Source: Sciurus carolinensis | Taxonomy: Eukaryota > Chordata > Mammalia > Rodentia > Sciuridae | DNA: 64,000 bases | Assembly: GCF_902686445.1 (NCBI RefSeq) | Contig: NC_062232.1 | Coordinates: 94,164,932-94,228,931 of the forward strand | Direction: 5' to 3' | Shown here: positions 1-9,790 of the stretch, piece by piece | Position numbering within the stretch: the first letter of the stretch is position 1 | How the letters are laid out: each line of letters opens with the position of its first letter | Notes under the pieces: model-generated | What the model was told of the DNA's origin: nothing | The model's input: the letters and a program-made list of their open reading frames with translations, nothing else | Database searches by the model: none | Made by a program: the position numbers and the translations under genes

Positions 1-107
1 GAATATAGTAAGCTCTCAATATTAATTAGTTTTGATGGTGGTAATGACAAATGATAATAATGACAATTTTATCAATGGAAGATTTTATTTGAGAAAGCTT
101 TTAGGGT

Positions 108-500
108 TGTGATGGTTAATTTTATATGTCAAGTTGAAGGGAATGTTTGGATATGATTATCATTTAAATTAGTGAATTTAGAGTAAACAGACTGCCCTCC
201 ATAATGCGAATGAGCCTCATCCAAACATTTGAAGGCCCAAATAGAACAACAACAACAACAAATGTGGCCTCCCATGTAAGAGGGAATCTTCCAGCACACT
301 GCCTTCAGACTTCATCTGTACCATCAACTCTTCAGGGTTTCTAGCTGCCAGACCACATTGCATATTTGGACTTATCATTCTCCATAATCATATATGCCAC
401 TTTAATAAAAAAAAAAATATATATATATATATATGTACACACACATACACCACACACACATAAACTGTTGTTTCTGTTTCACTGGAGAACCCTAAGACAA
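108..500 (+). mobile_element. ERVL-like solo LTR
   Basis: The left edge reads TGTGATGGTTAATTTTATAT and the right edge reads GGAGAACCCTAAGACAAT. Both match the terminal style of an old mammalian ERVL-class LTR. Inside are the recognisable blocks on removal of a short AAC run (about 243-262) and an (AT)n(AC)n tract just after an AATAAA-like signal near 403. No internal retroviral sequence follows, so this is a solo LTR. A related copy lies in the opposite orientation at about 1160-1783. The family name is from memory and not certain. Confidence 0.65.
404..470. repeat. (A)n(AT)n(AC)n microsatellite
   Basis: A run of A is followed by about nine AT units and an AC-rich stretch. It lies inside the 3' part of the LTR at 108-500, where the LTR's A-rich polyadenylation region probably seeded it. 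Confidence 0.9.
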
Positions 501-831
501 TGGCTAAAATAAATTTTAATGCCACTGTACTAAATTTTCTCTAAAGCCTTCTTCTCTTCTGTTTGTTATTCTTTGATAGAATTGATTTAATTATAAATCC
601 TGAATGTACACAAAGGGACAAAAATATTGATTGCTATAAGTTAGGTTATAGCATATTTCTTGGATAAAAAGGTTCATGAAAGAAATAACAGGTAGTAATT
701 ATGGAAAGGAGAAAGACATGCCAGGTATGAGAAAGTGTGGAGTCACCCTTTGCCTTTGTTATTTTATGTAGACAAAGCAGTCTTTTTAATGTCCCAAAAA
801 AAAACTAAATTAGAAAATTTTTAAAAAGAAC

Positions 832-890
832 ACACACACACACACACTCTCACACACACACACACACTCTCACACACACACAATCAGATA
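832..890. repeat. (AC)n microsatellite with CTCT interruptions
   Basis: AC dinucleotides are interrupted twice by ACTCTC, which gives a compound imperfect repeat of about 58 bp. No surrounding repeat family was recognised between 500 and 1160. Confidence 0.9.
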
Positions 891-1159
891 CAGAAAATAG
901 AAGGCAGATGTAGAAATAAAAGTGTTTGTAGGACTTTATCTTATTGGATCTAGAGCACTTATTTGTCATTAAATAGAACTATGTGCTAGATCCTCTGCTA
1001 GATGATATGCTGATGAAAAAATTGTGGTTCTATCCTTGATGAGGGAGTCGGGGGGTTACAATGCAATAACCAATTCTTTGCTTGGGAGTCAACTTCTTCT
1101 GTTACTAGGTAATACTTTTGTTACTTGAATGCATAAGAAGACTTTGGGGAGCATACTTG

Positions 1160-1783
1160 GTTTGTAGAGAAACAGAAACAATAGGATATATATAGTAACT
1201 GTGGAATGAATACTCATATTGATTATGATTAGATATATGATTATGGAGACTGAGAAGTCTCCCAATCTGCCCTCTGTAAGCTGGAGACAGGGAAGTTGAT
1301 ATTGTAAGGTTGTTGTTTGTTTTGTTTTTTAAAATTTTTTGTTGTAGATGGATACAATATCTTTTTTTATTTTTATTTTTATGTGGTGCTAAGGATCTAA
1401 CCCTGTGCCTCACACATGCTAGGCCAGAACTCTACCACCGAGCTATATTCCCAGCCCTTGATATTTTAGTTTGAGGGTCTGAGAGCAAGAATTAATACTA
1501 TAGATTTTTGGCCAGGTCTGAAGACCCAAGAATCAGAAGCACTGAGGGCAGGAGATCTATGTCACATCTCTAGTAGTAAGGCAGAGTTCATTGAACATTC
1601 TTGCACATTTTTGTTCTATCCAGACCCTCAATATATTGGATAATGTTTACTCACATTTAGCCCACCAGTTGAAATGCTAATCTCTCTGAAAAACACTCTC
1701 ACAGACACGTGGAATAATAATGTACAACCAACGTTCTGGGCAACAGTGGCCTAGTCAAGTAGGCACATAAAATGAACCATTAT
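1160..1783 (-). mobile_element. ERVL-like LTR, inverted, split by an ID SINE
   Basis: Read on the minus strand this is a longer copy of the LTR type at 108-500. The right edge (AACCATTATGGA on plus) is the complement of the LTR 5' end, and the left edge (GTAGAGAAACAGAAACAATA on plus) is the complement of its 3' end. The copy is interrupted at 1311-1457 by a minus-strand ID element. Confidence 0.65.
1311..1459 (-). mobile_element. ID SINE (tRNA-Ala derived)
   Basis: On the minus strand it begins GGGCTGGGAATATAGCTCGG, which corresponds to the tRNA-derived pol III A-box region. It continues through a B-box-like GGTTAGATCC and a TAAAAATAAAAATAAAAAA tail. Imperfect direct repeats (TTGATATTGTAAGGTTG on the left, TTGATATTTTAGTTTG on the right) look like a decayed target-site duplication, which supports insertion into the flanking LTR. 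Confidence 0.85.
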
Positions 1784-1795
1784 GGAAATGAGAGA

Positions 1796-2227
1796 TGTTG
1801 TGGTTTGAACATGAGGCATCCTCCAAAAGTTCATGTGTGAGACAATGCTAGATTTAGAGAAGAAATGACTGGGTTATGATAGCCTTAACCCAATCAGTTA
1901 ATTTATCCCCTGATTAACTGAGTGGTAACTGAAGGCTGATAGGGTGTGGCTGGAGGAGGTGGGCATTGGAGGTATGGCTTTGGGTATATGTTTTATATCT
2001 GGTGTGTGGAGTTTTTCTCTCTGCTTTCTAATCATCATGTGAGCTGCTTTCCTTAGCCACACTCTTCTGTCATGATGTATAGCCTCACCTCAAGTCCCGA
2101 GGAATGGAGCCTGCTATCTATGGATTGAGACCTCTGCAACCCTGAGCCCCCAAATAAACTTTTCCTTCTCTAAATTTTTTCTGGCCAGGTCTTTTAGTCA
2201 CAGCAATGAGAAAAGTGGATTAAAACA
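1796..2227 (+). mobile_element. MaLR-like solo LTR, copy 1
   Basis: Starts TGTTGTGGTTTGAACATGAG and ends GTGGATTAAAACA, with a CAAATAAACTTTTCCTT polyadenylation block near 2152. This is the architecture of mammalian MaLR (MST/MLT1/ORR1-type) LTRs. The bases flanking it are AGAGA and AGAGG, consistent with a 5-bp target duplication with one mismatch. At least four other copies of the same family are in the window (18.6, 41.5, 44.4 and 63.6 kb). Confidence 0.8.
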
Positions 2228-2271
2228 AGAGGTAAATACTGAATTGTCTGGGGCAACTTAATAAAGGCTTT

Positions 2272-2410
2272 TTTTTTTTTTTTTTTAGTTATAGGCGGAC
2301 ACAATACCTTTATTTTATTCATTTTATTTTTATGTGATGCCAAGGATGCAATCCAGTGCCTCTCACACACTAGGCAAGTGCTCTACCACTGAGCCATAAC
2401 CTCAGCCCTC
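2272..2410 (-). mobile_element. ID SINE
   Basis: Minus-strand ID: GGGCTGAGGTTATGGCTCAG at the right end, B-box-like GATTGCATCC, then an A/T-rich tail ending in a poly(T) run on plus. Flanks AATAAAGGCTTT (2260-2271) and AGTAAAGACTTT (2411-2422) are a likely target-site duplication with two mismatches. Confidence 0.85.
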
Positions 2411-2422
2411 AGTAAAGACTTT

Positions 2423-3957
2423 ATGGAGAAGATGAACCATGCCTGTGTTTTGTTTTGTTTTGTTTCTGACTTCCAATGAAGTAGGAAGAATTATGCTAAA
2501 ACAAAAACTTGTGATTACTTTCTAACCCCTAAAAGACTCACTTCAAAAGATTTCTATTTCTGTTTATTGCTTTAAATATGCTTAAGTTTTCCTCCTTTGA
2601 CAGAAAAAGTTAACATGCGATTTTCCCTAAGGTACAACAGATTAAAGGTAATTACTGGATTTTTATCACAGACATAGTGCTTTAAAACATTATTTCAAAG
2701 GATAAAACTCTTCAACTTTATCAGTTCTCTAACTGATGTTTATATCTTTCATTTCTATCATCAAGCACACCAAATCAATGCAATAGCAATGGAATCACTG
2801 AAAGAAGGGTTACAGATTAAAGTAGACAATATTCTTAAGGTTGTCATCATTTTCATAATAAATGACAATTGTCAAAAAACAAAAAATTGTCATGCTCTAG
2901 CAGTTTCTAACAGTCATATTTTAGCCATATGGATAGCATGAATGTTCTTTGAAGTAATTATTGATTCCTTACTACATTGTGAAACATGTTTTAGCTCATT
3001 GAAGGTTATGGTATGTTTTTCCACTGAACAAGCTCCTTATTATGTTTATTCAGTCAACAATATCATTCCCATTCCTGAGGATCAATGGAGCCTAGAGGCT
3101 TTTAGAAATTGTTGAGGATCAACTAGAAAAAGACCAAGAGGAGAAAGTAGGGAGAAAATGGCAATAAAGATAGATAGCAATGAGGATGATGTGGTTATTT
3201 AAAAAACTGAAATATCTATTCTTCTGAATTTTTTTCAATTTTGAGGCACTGATCCCAGAATCTGAGATAGAAAATTCAGGCTAAGTTAGACAAGGTTACC
3301 AGGAAAGCTCATGATTCTCTTTTGAAATCAAAAGTTACTTCTTAAGGTAACTTGTTAAAAATTTCCATAACTTTCTTATGATATATCAGAAATTTGTGAA
3401 AGTTAGAATACATTGTTATTTCTCTTGACCTCATCTTTATACTCTTTAACAACTATTGTAATAAATAGCAAAAAAAATGTCTGTTGTTATTCAGGACTCA
3501 AAATCTTACAATATTTTGTAATTACATTGACCCTTTTTAGAAAAATAGTCATGGGTTTTTTATTATGGTTTGCAATTCCACATAAATCTTCCACCTTTGA
3601 TATATGTGATTGGAAGAGAGATTGAGGCTAGCTAGCAGTGCACAAGTGGCCCTGGTAAAACACAAACAAAAACAAAAATAAAAAACAAAAAACTCTATTT
3701 ATAGGATACACCCTATATTGGAGAGTGATCAGTTGACAAAGTCTCTCCTGCAGATAGTATGAATATGACCCATAGAGTAAAATTCAGTAGAAGCAAAAGG
3801 AGAAAAGAGAGAGAGATGCTGAGTCCTAAAAATATTTAATTGCTACAGATATTCTTGGTTAATTATGATTACTGTAAAATTCTGAATGATGCTTCAAACC
3901 TCCATGACACCAACTATTAGATTGGTGAGAGTATTTCCTGTGTTTCTTTATACCTTT
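2423..3957. other. Unassigned AT-rich DNA
   Basis: No coding exon, RNA gene or repeat that I can name with confidence. A short inverted repeat (ATGACAATT ... AATTGTCAT, about 2861-2893) and an A-rich stretch at 3660-3692 are the only local structures. The open frame of 70 codons at 3413-3625 has no recognisable domain and I treat it as chance. Confidence 0.5.
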
Positions 3958-4079
3958 GTGTTTTGTTTTGTCTTGTTTGTTTGTTTGTTTGTTGTTTTGT
4001 TTGCGATGCTGGGGATGGAGTCCAGGGATTCATGCATGTTTGGCAAGTACTCTACCACTGAGCAGTAATCCAGTCCCCA
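3958..4079 (-). mobile_element. ID SINE, divergent
   Basis: On the minus strand: CTGGGGACTGGATTACTGCT, CAGTGGTAGAGTACTTGCC, then a GTTT-expanded (plus-strand) tail. Diverged A- and B-box regions indicate an old copy. Confidence 0.75.
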
Positions 4080-4810
4080 GATAGCTATGAAACTGTATTT
4101 TGATCTATATTGTCTGCCCAAATGTGGAACCAGGAAAACAAAAGTTGATCAGGAACTTTAACACTTGTAGTACTAAATATATTTTCTAAAGTAATGGCAT
4201 GATTCTCCCTCTTCCCAACTCCACAAAATGCAATGTAACATCCTGTTTGGCCAGATAGGGGAAACCCTAACTGTGAGAAATGGAACAGAAGAGTCTAATA
4301 CTCTCATGCCTTAGGCTTGTAATAAATTTTGTAGCCTTTTCCCTGTTTAAAAAAAAAAGAAAATACAATAAAAATAAGTTCCTATTCAATTTACTTGCAA
4401 TAGAGTAAGAAAATCCTTTAGAATAAAAAAATTAAAACCAAATGTAAACTCTGACACATTTTGTCACCCATTTTACATGCACTTAATACCACTACTCCTG
4501 ATTGATGGAGAAATCTGGTGTTTTAATGAAGTAAGAGTTGTCTAAATATGATTAAATCATAGAGGAGACATAAATTGCCTTCTATTATGTATAAAATGCT
4601 TGATAGTTTTACCATAATGTTACAGCTTCTAGGAACTAATTTTAAGAGCAATGAAAGTCCTATAGCAGTTACTACAGTGTCTGACCTTGAGTTTGTTCAC
4701 GTTGCTACTACTAAACATAGAAATCATGATACTGAGTTACTCACTCAGCTGAGTGAAGATGTCCTGGAAGAACTCAGAAAAATCGATATTCCCAAGGAGT
4801 ATTATATTGA
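4080..4810. other. Unassigned AT-rich DNA
   Basis: Nothing recognisable apart from an A-run near 4348-4370. An 85-codon open frame (4575-4832) runs into the adjacent MIR fragment, so it is not convincing as a gene. Confidence 0.45.
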
Positions 4811-4905
4811 GGGGTTTGTGACTCAGCTATGACATTAAGGAAATCTCATTGTTTTTGTTCCCTCATCTGTAAAATGAGGAGAAAATTGGCTGACCTGAAA
4901 AACAT
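4811..4905 (+). mobile_element. MIR fragment
   Basis: Contains the MIR core-like block TTCCCTCATCTGTAAAATGA followed by GAG-rich sequence. MIR is an ancient mammalian tRNA-derived SINE. This copy is partial. Confidence 0.7.
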
Positions 4906-5209
4906 TTTAGAGTAATTAATTCATTAACTAAGGTGACTGAAAAAAGAATTACACAGAAGTTAAATTTAGCAATGAAAATAGTACATTAACAATTATCCAT
5001 AGCCAGGCCTATTGATATGAGTTACATGTAGAAGGAACTGCTATAAAGTTTGATTAGGTTTTTTCTTAATTGCCAGCCAGAACATCATGTGGTGCTTGGT
5101 GATATTTTAGGCTGCATTGCAATTTGATATCATGTTGAGAGAAAGAAAGAGAACGGGAGAGAGACATATTGCTTTCTTTATATGTCCCAAGCAGATTGGC
5201 TTTGCAAGC

Positions 5210-5300
5210 TTCCAACTGAGAAGATTCAATGAGATAATGCATATAAAGTGCCAAGCATATAGCCTGACACAGACTAATGGCTCAATTACTATAAGTTCCT
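5210..5300 (+). mobile_element. MIR 3' fragment
   Basis: ATTCAATGAGATAATGCATA then GCCTGACACAGACTAATGG matches the MIR downstream block that normally reads 'aatgagataatgcatgtaaa ... gcctggcacatagtagg'. It may be the tail of the same MIR as 4811-4905, separated by later change. Confidence 0.65.
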
Positions 5301-5454
5301 TCTCTTGACCATGAAAGCAGTAACTTCTCTTCTCTTCTCTGATAGCACCATCCTAAAAGGATCATACCAAACTATCACAACTTTCTTTATCACTGACTCA
5401 CATAGACATTCCCCTTGATGCATTAGTAAGCTAATTTTACTAGTCATTTTAGAC

Positions 5455-5550
5455 ATCAGCCTTTTAGAGATGAAGAAACTGCTTCACAGACAGGTTAAGT
5501 GACTTGTCCAGGGTCATATCAGTTAGTTAGTGGTATACATTCCAGTCATC
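5455..5550 (-). mobile_element. MIR fragment
   Basis: The plus strand shows GATGAAGAAACTGCTTCACA and GTTAAGTGACTTGTCCAGGG, which is the complement of the MIR core. Moderately preserved. Confidence 0.75.
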
Positions 5551-5554
5551 AGCT

Positions 5555-6560
5555 ACATGCCACACAGAGTGCTAGAACTGGAGATAAATTGGTAAGCAAA
5601 ATTGATGCAGCTTATTCCTTTATGAAACTTACAATCTGGTAGTGGAAAGAAAGAGTAATCAAATCATTGCAGACACACAAAAAATGTGAAGTCAAATCTC
5701 TGGGGGGAGTGCAATATAAAGAAAAAGTATACATGCTATGAGAATATATATCAGAATACATAGCTGGCATGGTATGAGGGATTGGGGAGCTTATCTGAGG
5801 AAATTATAATTGAGATCAAACAATGCTAAAGAGTTCACTTAAAAATAATGGCAAAGGTTCTACCGAAGAAATTATTTAGTGAATGGAATATGTGAGAAAT
5901 TCTTATTATTGCAGGGATGTAATTATAGTAAATGCATTCACACACACACAGAAAGTGTGATTGGAGAAGAGAAACTTCAGCGAAGCTTGGTGCAAAGATG
6001 ATACTCCCGATGTAGATATGAAGGAATCCAAGCAGTGCATAGAGTTTATATTAAAAATATTATTGGCCAGGTGCAGTGGCACACACCTGTAATCCCAGCA
6101 GCTCGGGAGGCTGAGACAGGAGGATCGTGAGTTTAAAGACAGCCTCAGAAAAAGAGAGGCACTAAGTAACTCAGTGAGACCCTGTCTCTAAATAAAATAC
6201 AAAATAGGATTGGGCATGTGGCTCAGTGGTTGAGTGCCCTTGAGCTCAATCCCCCCCCAAAAATTATTGTTATACTATGCAATGAGAATTCATTACATGG
6301 TTTTTAGTATGGCAGAGATTGAGAAGGAGCACAGGTGTGACAGGACAAGGTTTCTGTTTCTTTAAAGATCAGACTTGTAGAGTGGAGACTGGCGAGCCAA
6401 TTTGAAGGCCCTTACAATATAGTCCAATCAAGAGATGGTACTGGTTTTGACAAGGGTCACGGCAGTGGGGATGCTGAGAAGCAAATGTACTTGAGAACTG
6501 CAAAGGGGGTAAAAGGATTAAAGCTTAAAAACTAATAGAATATTGAAGTGAATAAAGAAG
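5555..6560 (+). mobile_element. L2-like LINE fragments, split by a B1-ID SINE
   Basis: The block 'gtgctagaactggagataaa ... tatgaaacttacaatctgg' is typical of the L2 LINE region encoding 'size of store' style sequence upstream of the 3' end. Diverged L2-style sequence resumes on both sides of the SINE at 6065-6265. The coding frame is not recoverable by eye. Boundaries are approximate. Confidence 0.45.
6065..6265 (+). mobile_element. B1-ID composite SINE
   Basis: The 7SL-derived half (GGCCAGGTGCAGTGGCACAC, GGAGGCTGAGACAGGAGGAT) is joined through CTCTAAATAAAATACAAAAT to an ID half (GGCATGTGGCTCAGTGGTTG). The terminal tract is C-rich then A-rich. This fusion is the hallmark SINE of squirrels, and it was presumably mobilised by L1 proteins. 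Confidence 0.92.
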
Positions 6561-7350
6561 ATGATAGAATTTTGGTAGAAAATGGAAAAATGAGTTACTT
6601 AATAAAATGGTTTGCACTGATGCTATAAATTCTGGTGTAAATGAAATTGGTGAATTTCAGTGTTTTCCTTGAATCCAACCCATTCTTTGCCTCACTTGTG
6701 CTATGTGTAAGTTGCTGCAATCAGTCTCTTGCTTCCAGCTATTGGTCCCAAGGTACTTGCCCAAAGTGTAGTTTTGCACTTGTTTAGAAAAGAATGACTG
6801 AAAAGTTAGATTAAACCAACTTCTTGGCATAAAATCAGTGAATGCCAGATGGAACTCTGTACCCTACCCCAACATAGGGTTCCAGAATCTTAGACCAAAG
6901 TGATCTGAAAAGAAAATGAAGCTCTATTCAGAGACTGCTAAAGAGAAGAGATGCCAACATTTATAAAAGCAGTTAGACTGCTTCAAATATTGCCCATATA
7001 TAAACTTCTAAAATTCAAATGTTTTAGTTGGTTAAGGCGAGAAATGTCTTACCACTGCTTTGGAGGGATTATTTCTTATTGAGGTGGTATTGGCATGGAA
7101 GAAAATAGAAATTCAGTTGAAGTAAAATAATTTCAATTGGATTTAATTTATTTTTTTAATAAAATAAGCTAGCCTATCTGAGACTGTCTTATAGAAGAAT
7201 TTTAAGACAAACGGGAAATTTAGGTGAATTGCAAATTCAAACTTGTAGTCCTTATGCTGTAACTGTTAAGAATTTACTGTATTAAGTTACTAGGTAAAAG
7301 GAGTAGCAAAACTATTAGATGTAGGAAACCTAAGCAATCTTTTTTCTTTT

Positions 7351-7495
7351 TCTCGTTTTTAAAAAAATATTTTTGGTTGTGGATGGACACAACACCTTTA
7401 TTTTATTTATTTATTTTTATGTGGTGCTGAGGATCAAACCCAGTGCCTCACATGTGCCAGGCAAGTGCTCTACCACTGAGCCACAACCCCAGCCT
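7351..7495 (-). mobile_element. ID SINE with target-site duplication
   Basis: Minus-strand ID with well-kept boxes: GGCTGGGGTTGTGGCTCAGT, GGTTTGATCC, and a (TAAA)n-like tail. Flanks GCAATCTTTTTTCTTTT (7334-7350) and GCAATTCTTTTTTCTTTA (7496-7513) form a near-perfect duplication. The duplication defines the ends. Confidence 0.9.
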
Positions 7496-7513
7496 GCAAT
7501 TCTTTTTTCTTTA

Positions 7514-7987
7514 TTCATCATAAGTTTATAATAGTTCCTACTTCTTTGCTCTGTTGGGAGTACTAAAGGAAATGATATTGGGAGACATAAAATAGCATGC
7601 AAATACAAGATATAGCAGTGATCACTTTTGAAGAGTCAATTGATAATTTACTACTTCTGCATCTTTCCTCAATCAAAATTAAGATAATTAATATTTCCCT
7701 CTGTTTTCTGTCATCCCAGAGTCATGCTAAAGTACTGGTCAATTATCTTTTTACAAGTGTTCCCTAATTCAACAAGTATTTCCAGAGTCCTACTGATGGC
7801 AATGTCAGTGGATATTTTTCTCATTTCAAATCAATAATTCATGGTCAAGAGAGAAATAGTCTATAGAATTCTCCACTTTTCCAAATAGATTTTTAAAAAT
7901 GTCTTTCAGACTTCCTTACTAGTGACTTGGGCTGAGGATAGTGTGGTAAATGAAAGAAGTAGCCAAATGGCACCTCCTCTGCTTGGA

Positions 7988-8025
<38 letters not shown>

Positions 8026-8690
8026 CACACACACACACACACACATACACACACAATACTACTGTAAAAAATTCAATATATTTTGGATTTATGGCCACAT
8101 TTGTATTTAATCATTAACATCAAAGAAAAGTTCTAGTCAGGTAACTTTAAACAGAAACCTTTGACTATATATATATTTTGTTTTTTCTTTTGAATCTGGG
8201 AAATTATCTTGACAAATTAATAATTCATTCTCTCCTTCCAACTTGTCTAAATGGCTTAATAAAATTAAAGTTATTTTATTTAAACTAGATTTTCCTTTTG
8301 TATGTTCATATAGCTTAATTTTGTCTACAAATCTAGCTAATTTTATCAACTAAAACTATTTTTACTAGTTTTCAAAATGTTGCTCTGCTTACTGAAAATG
8401 ACTATCACAAAAATTATCCTGCCTATGTTACTTTATGCTCAAATTATTTTAATGTAAATATCCACACTTCTATACTTAGGACCATTATTTCTCTGTTTTG
8501 CACTTCTTTTGTTCTAATCTATGAATTTTAGGGAAAGGGACCTGGGCTTATCTTACCAAGTCACTATGATTAGGTCAATTACATCTTAGAAAGAAACAGG
8601 GATTAAAATAGTTGAGATCAAAACATTAAGCCAAATGAATAAATAGTATTTTGGATTCAGATTACTAAATTGGGGTCAAAGTAGATGGAA
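7514..8690. other. Unassigned AT-rich DNA with one microsatellite
   Basis: No gene or named repeat recognised apart from the (CT)n(CA)n tract at 7990-8056. Open frames here (up to 70 codons) lack any domain. Confidence 0.45.
7990..8056. repeat. (CT)n(CA)n compound microsatellite
   Basis: About 17 CT units pass directly into about 14 CA units with one T interruption. The polypyrimidine part and the alternating CA part have different structural preferences (triplex and Z-form respectively). Confidence 0.95.
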
Positions 8691-8830
8691 ATCAGTTTCA
8701 AAGATAAAGCATTCATCCATTTCTTGATCAAGTATGTGTCAGAGTGTTAAGCACTGAGGAGACAAAGATGAATAGGGACTAGCCTCTTACTTTAAGAGGT
8801 TCATAGTTTGAGTAGGAAATTTGGTTGTCA
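8690..8830 (+). mobile_element. L2/MIR-like fragment
   Basis: 'GTGTTAAGCACTGAGGAGAC ... TTAAGAGGTTCATAGTTTGA' resembles the ancient LINE L2 segment also seen at 5560 and 60540. Short and diverged. Confidence 0.4.
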
Positions 8831-9094
8831 AGGCAAAGGCAGAAAGTTTAGAGATCAGACAAGATTCTTTAGAACATATTTTTAGTAGGTATATCCTACT
8901 AAACAATAAGATATGTGCCAAGGATATAGTATACGTGAAGAAGACATGGCTATAAATGTATTCGATGAATCTATGTATATAATACACTTTGCTCATAAGT
9001 GATTTGGACATTTTGGAAAACTGATCAGAGAGAAAAATGGGTCAAACACACTAAACTTTCCTGGACACTACTGACTCCTATTGGATGAACATGG

Positions 9095-9381
9095 CTGCAA
9101 TTAAGGTACATGTACACAAAAATCATTTAAAAGTTATGTCAGATTCATTCCACTGTCTTTCCTTTTCCTATTCCCCCTGCCTTCCCTTTATTCCCCTTTG
9201 TCTAATGCACTGAACTTCTATTCTCCCCCTGCCTTATTGTGTGTTAGCTTCCATGTATCAGACAGAACATTTGATCTTTGGTTTTGGGGAATTGGCTTAT
9301 TTCATTTAGCATGATAGTCTTCCATCCATCCATTTAATGGCAAATATCAGAAAGTCTCTTCTTTATGACTGAGTAATATTC

Positions 9382-9415
<34 letters not shown>

Positions 9416-9487
9416 TCCATGCTCGTTTAACTATCTCAAAATGAATATTGTACTGTCACATATAACTAAAAAGAACCAATAAAAAAT
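9095..9487 (-). mobile_element. L1 3' fragment with inverted tail
   Basis: About 9095-9420 is minus-strand L1 3'UTR and ORF2 end: 'ATTCATTCCACTGTCTTTCC', 'TCTTTGGTTTTGGGGAATTG', 'GACTGAGTAATATTCTACTG'. The next segment (about 9427-9485) reads as the plus-strand L1 3' terminus (GTCACATATAACTAAAAAGA, then AATAAAAAATC). A minus-strand body joined to a plus-strand tail suggests twin-priming inversion. A (TG)n run sits at the junction. Confidence 0.6.
9386..9414. repeat. (TG)n microsatellite
   Basis: About 14 TG units. They lie where L1 copies elsewhere in the window have GTGTATATATACC, so the array probably grew from that L1 sequence. Confidence 0.9.
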
Positions 9488-9675
9488 CATTTAGAAAAGT
9501 GGAACATAGAAAGGTTTTCATTGAAAGTTTGATATTTTCTTTTAATTAATCCCTGTACCCCATAAATATAGGAGTTTGCTGAAATGCTGACTAAATCCAC
9601 TCTACGAATGCATATTACTAAAGTACATCTTTATCAGTCACTCAGGCTTTGCTAATTGTGTGCTTCAATGTGAGC

Positions 9676-9790
9676 AGTACTGAGCAACTCAGTGAGACCC
9701 TTCTCTAAACAAAATGCAAAAAAGGGCTGGGGATGCGGCTCAGTGGTTAAGTGCTCCTGAGTTTAATCCCTGGTACACCTCCCCCTAAAA
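9676..9790 (+). mobile_element. B1-ID SINE, 5'-truncated
   Basis: Only the linker (GAGCAACTCAGTGAGACCCT) and the ID half (GGGCTGGGGATGCGGCTCAG) remain, followed by a C-rich/A-rich end. The B1-like half is missing. Confidence 0.85.

Noticed and set aside
1311..1459. tRNA-like A and B boxes in this and other ID copies
   Set aside because: These are tRNA-Ala-derived SINEs with A-rich tails. No cloverleaf with an intact acceptor stem is present, so no tRNA gene is called.
4575..4832. 85-codon plus-strand open frame with plausible amino-acid composition
   Set aside because: No recognisable domain, no splice or promoter context, and it ends inside a MIR-like segment.
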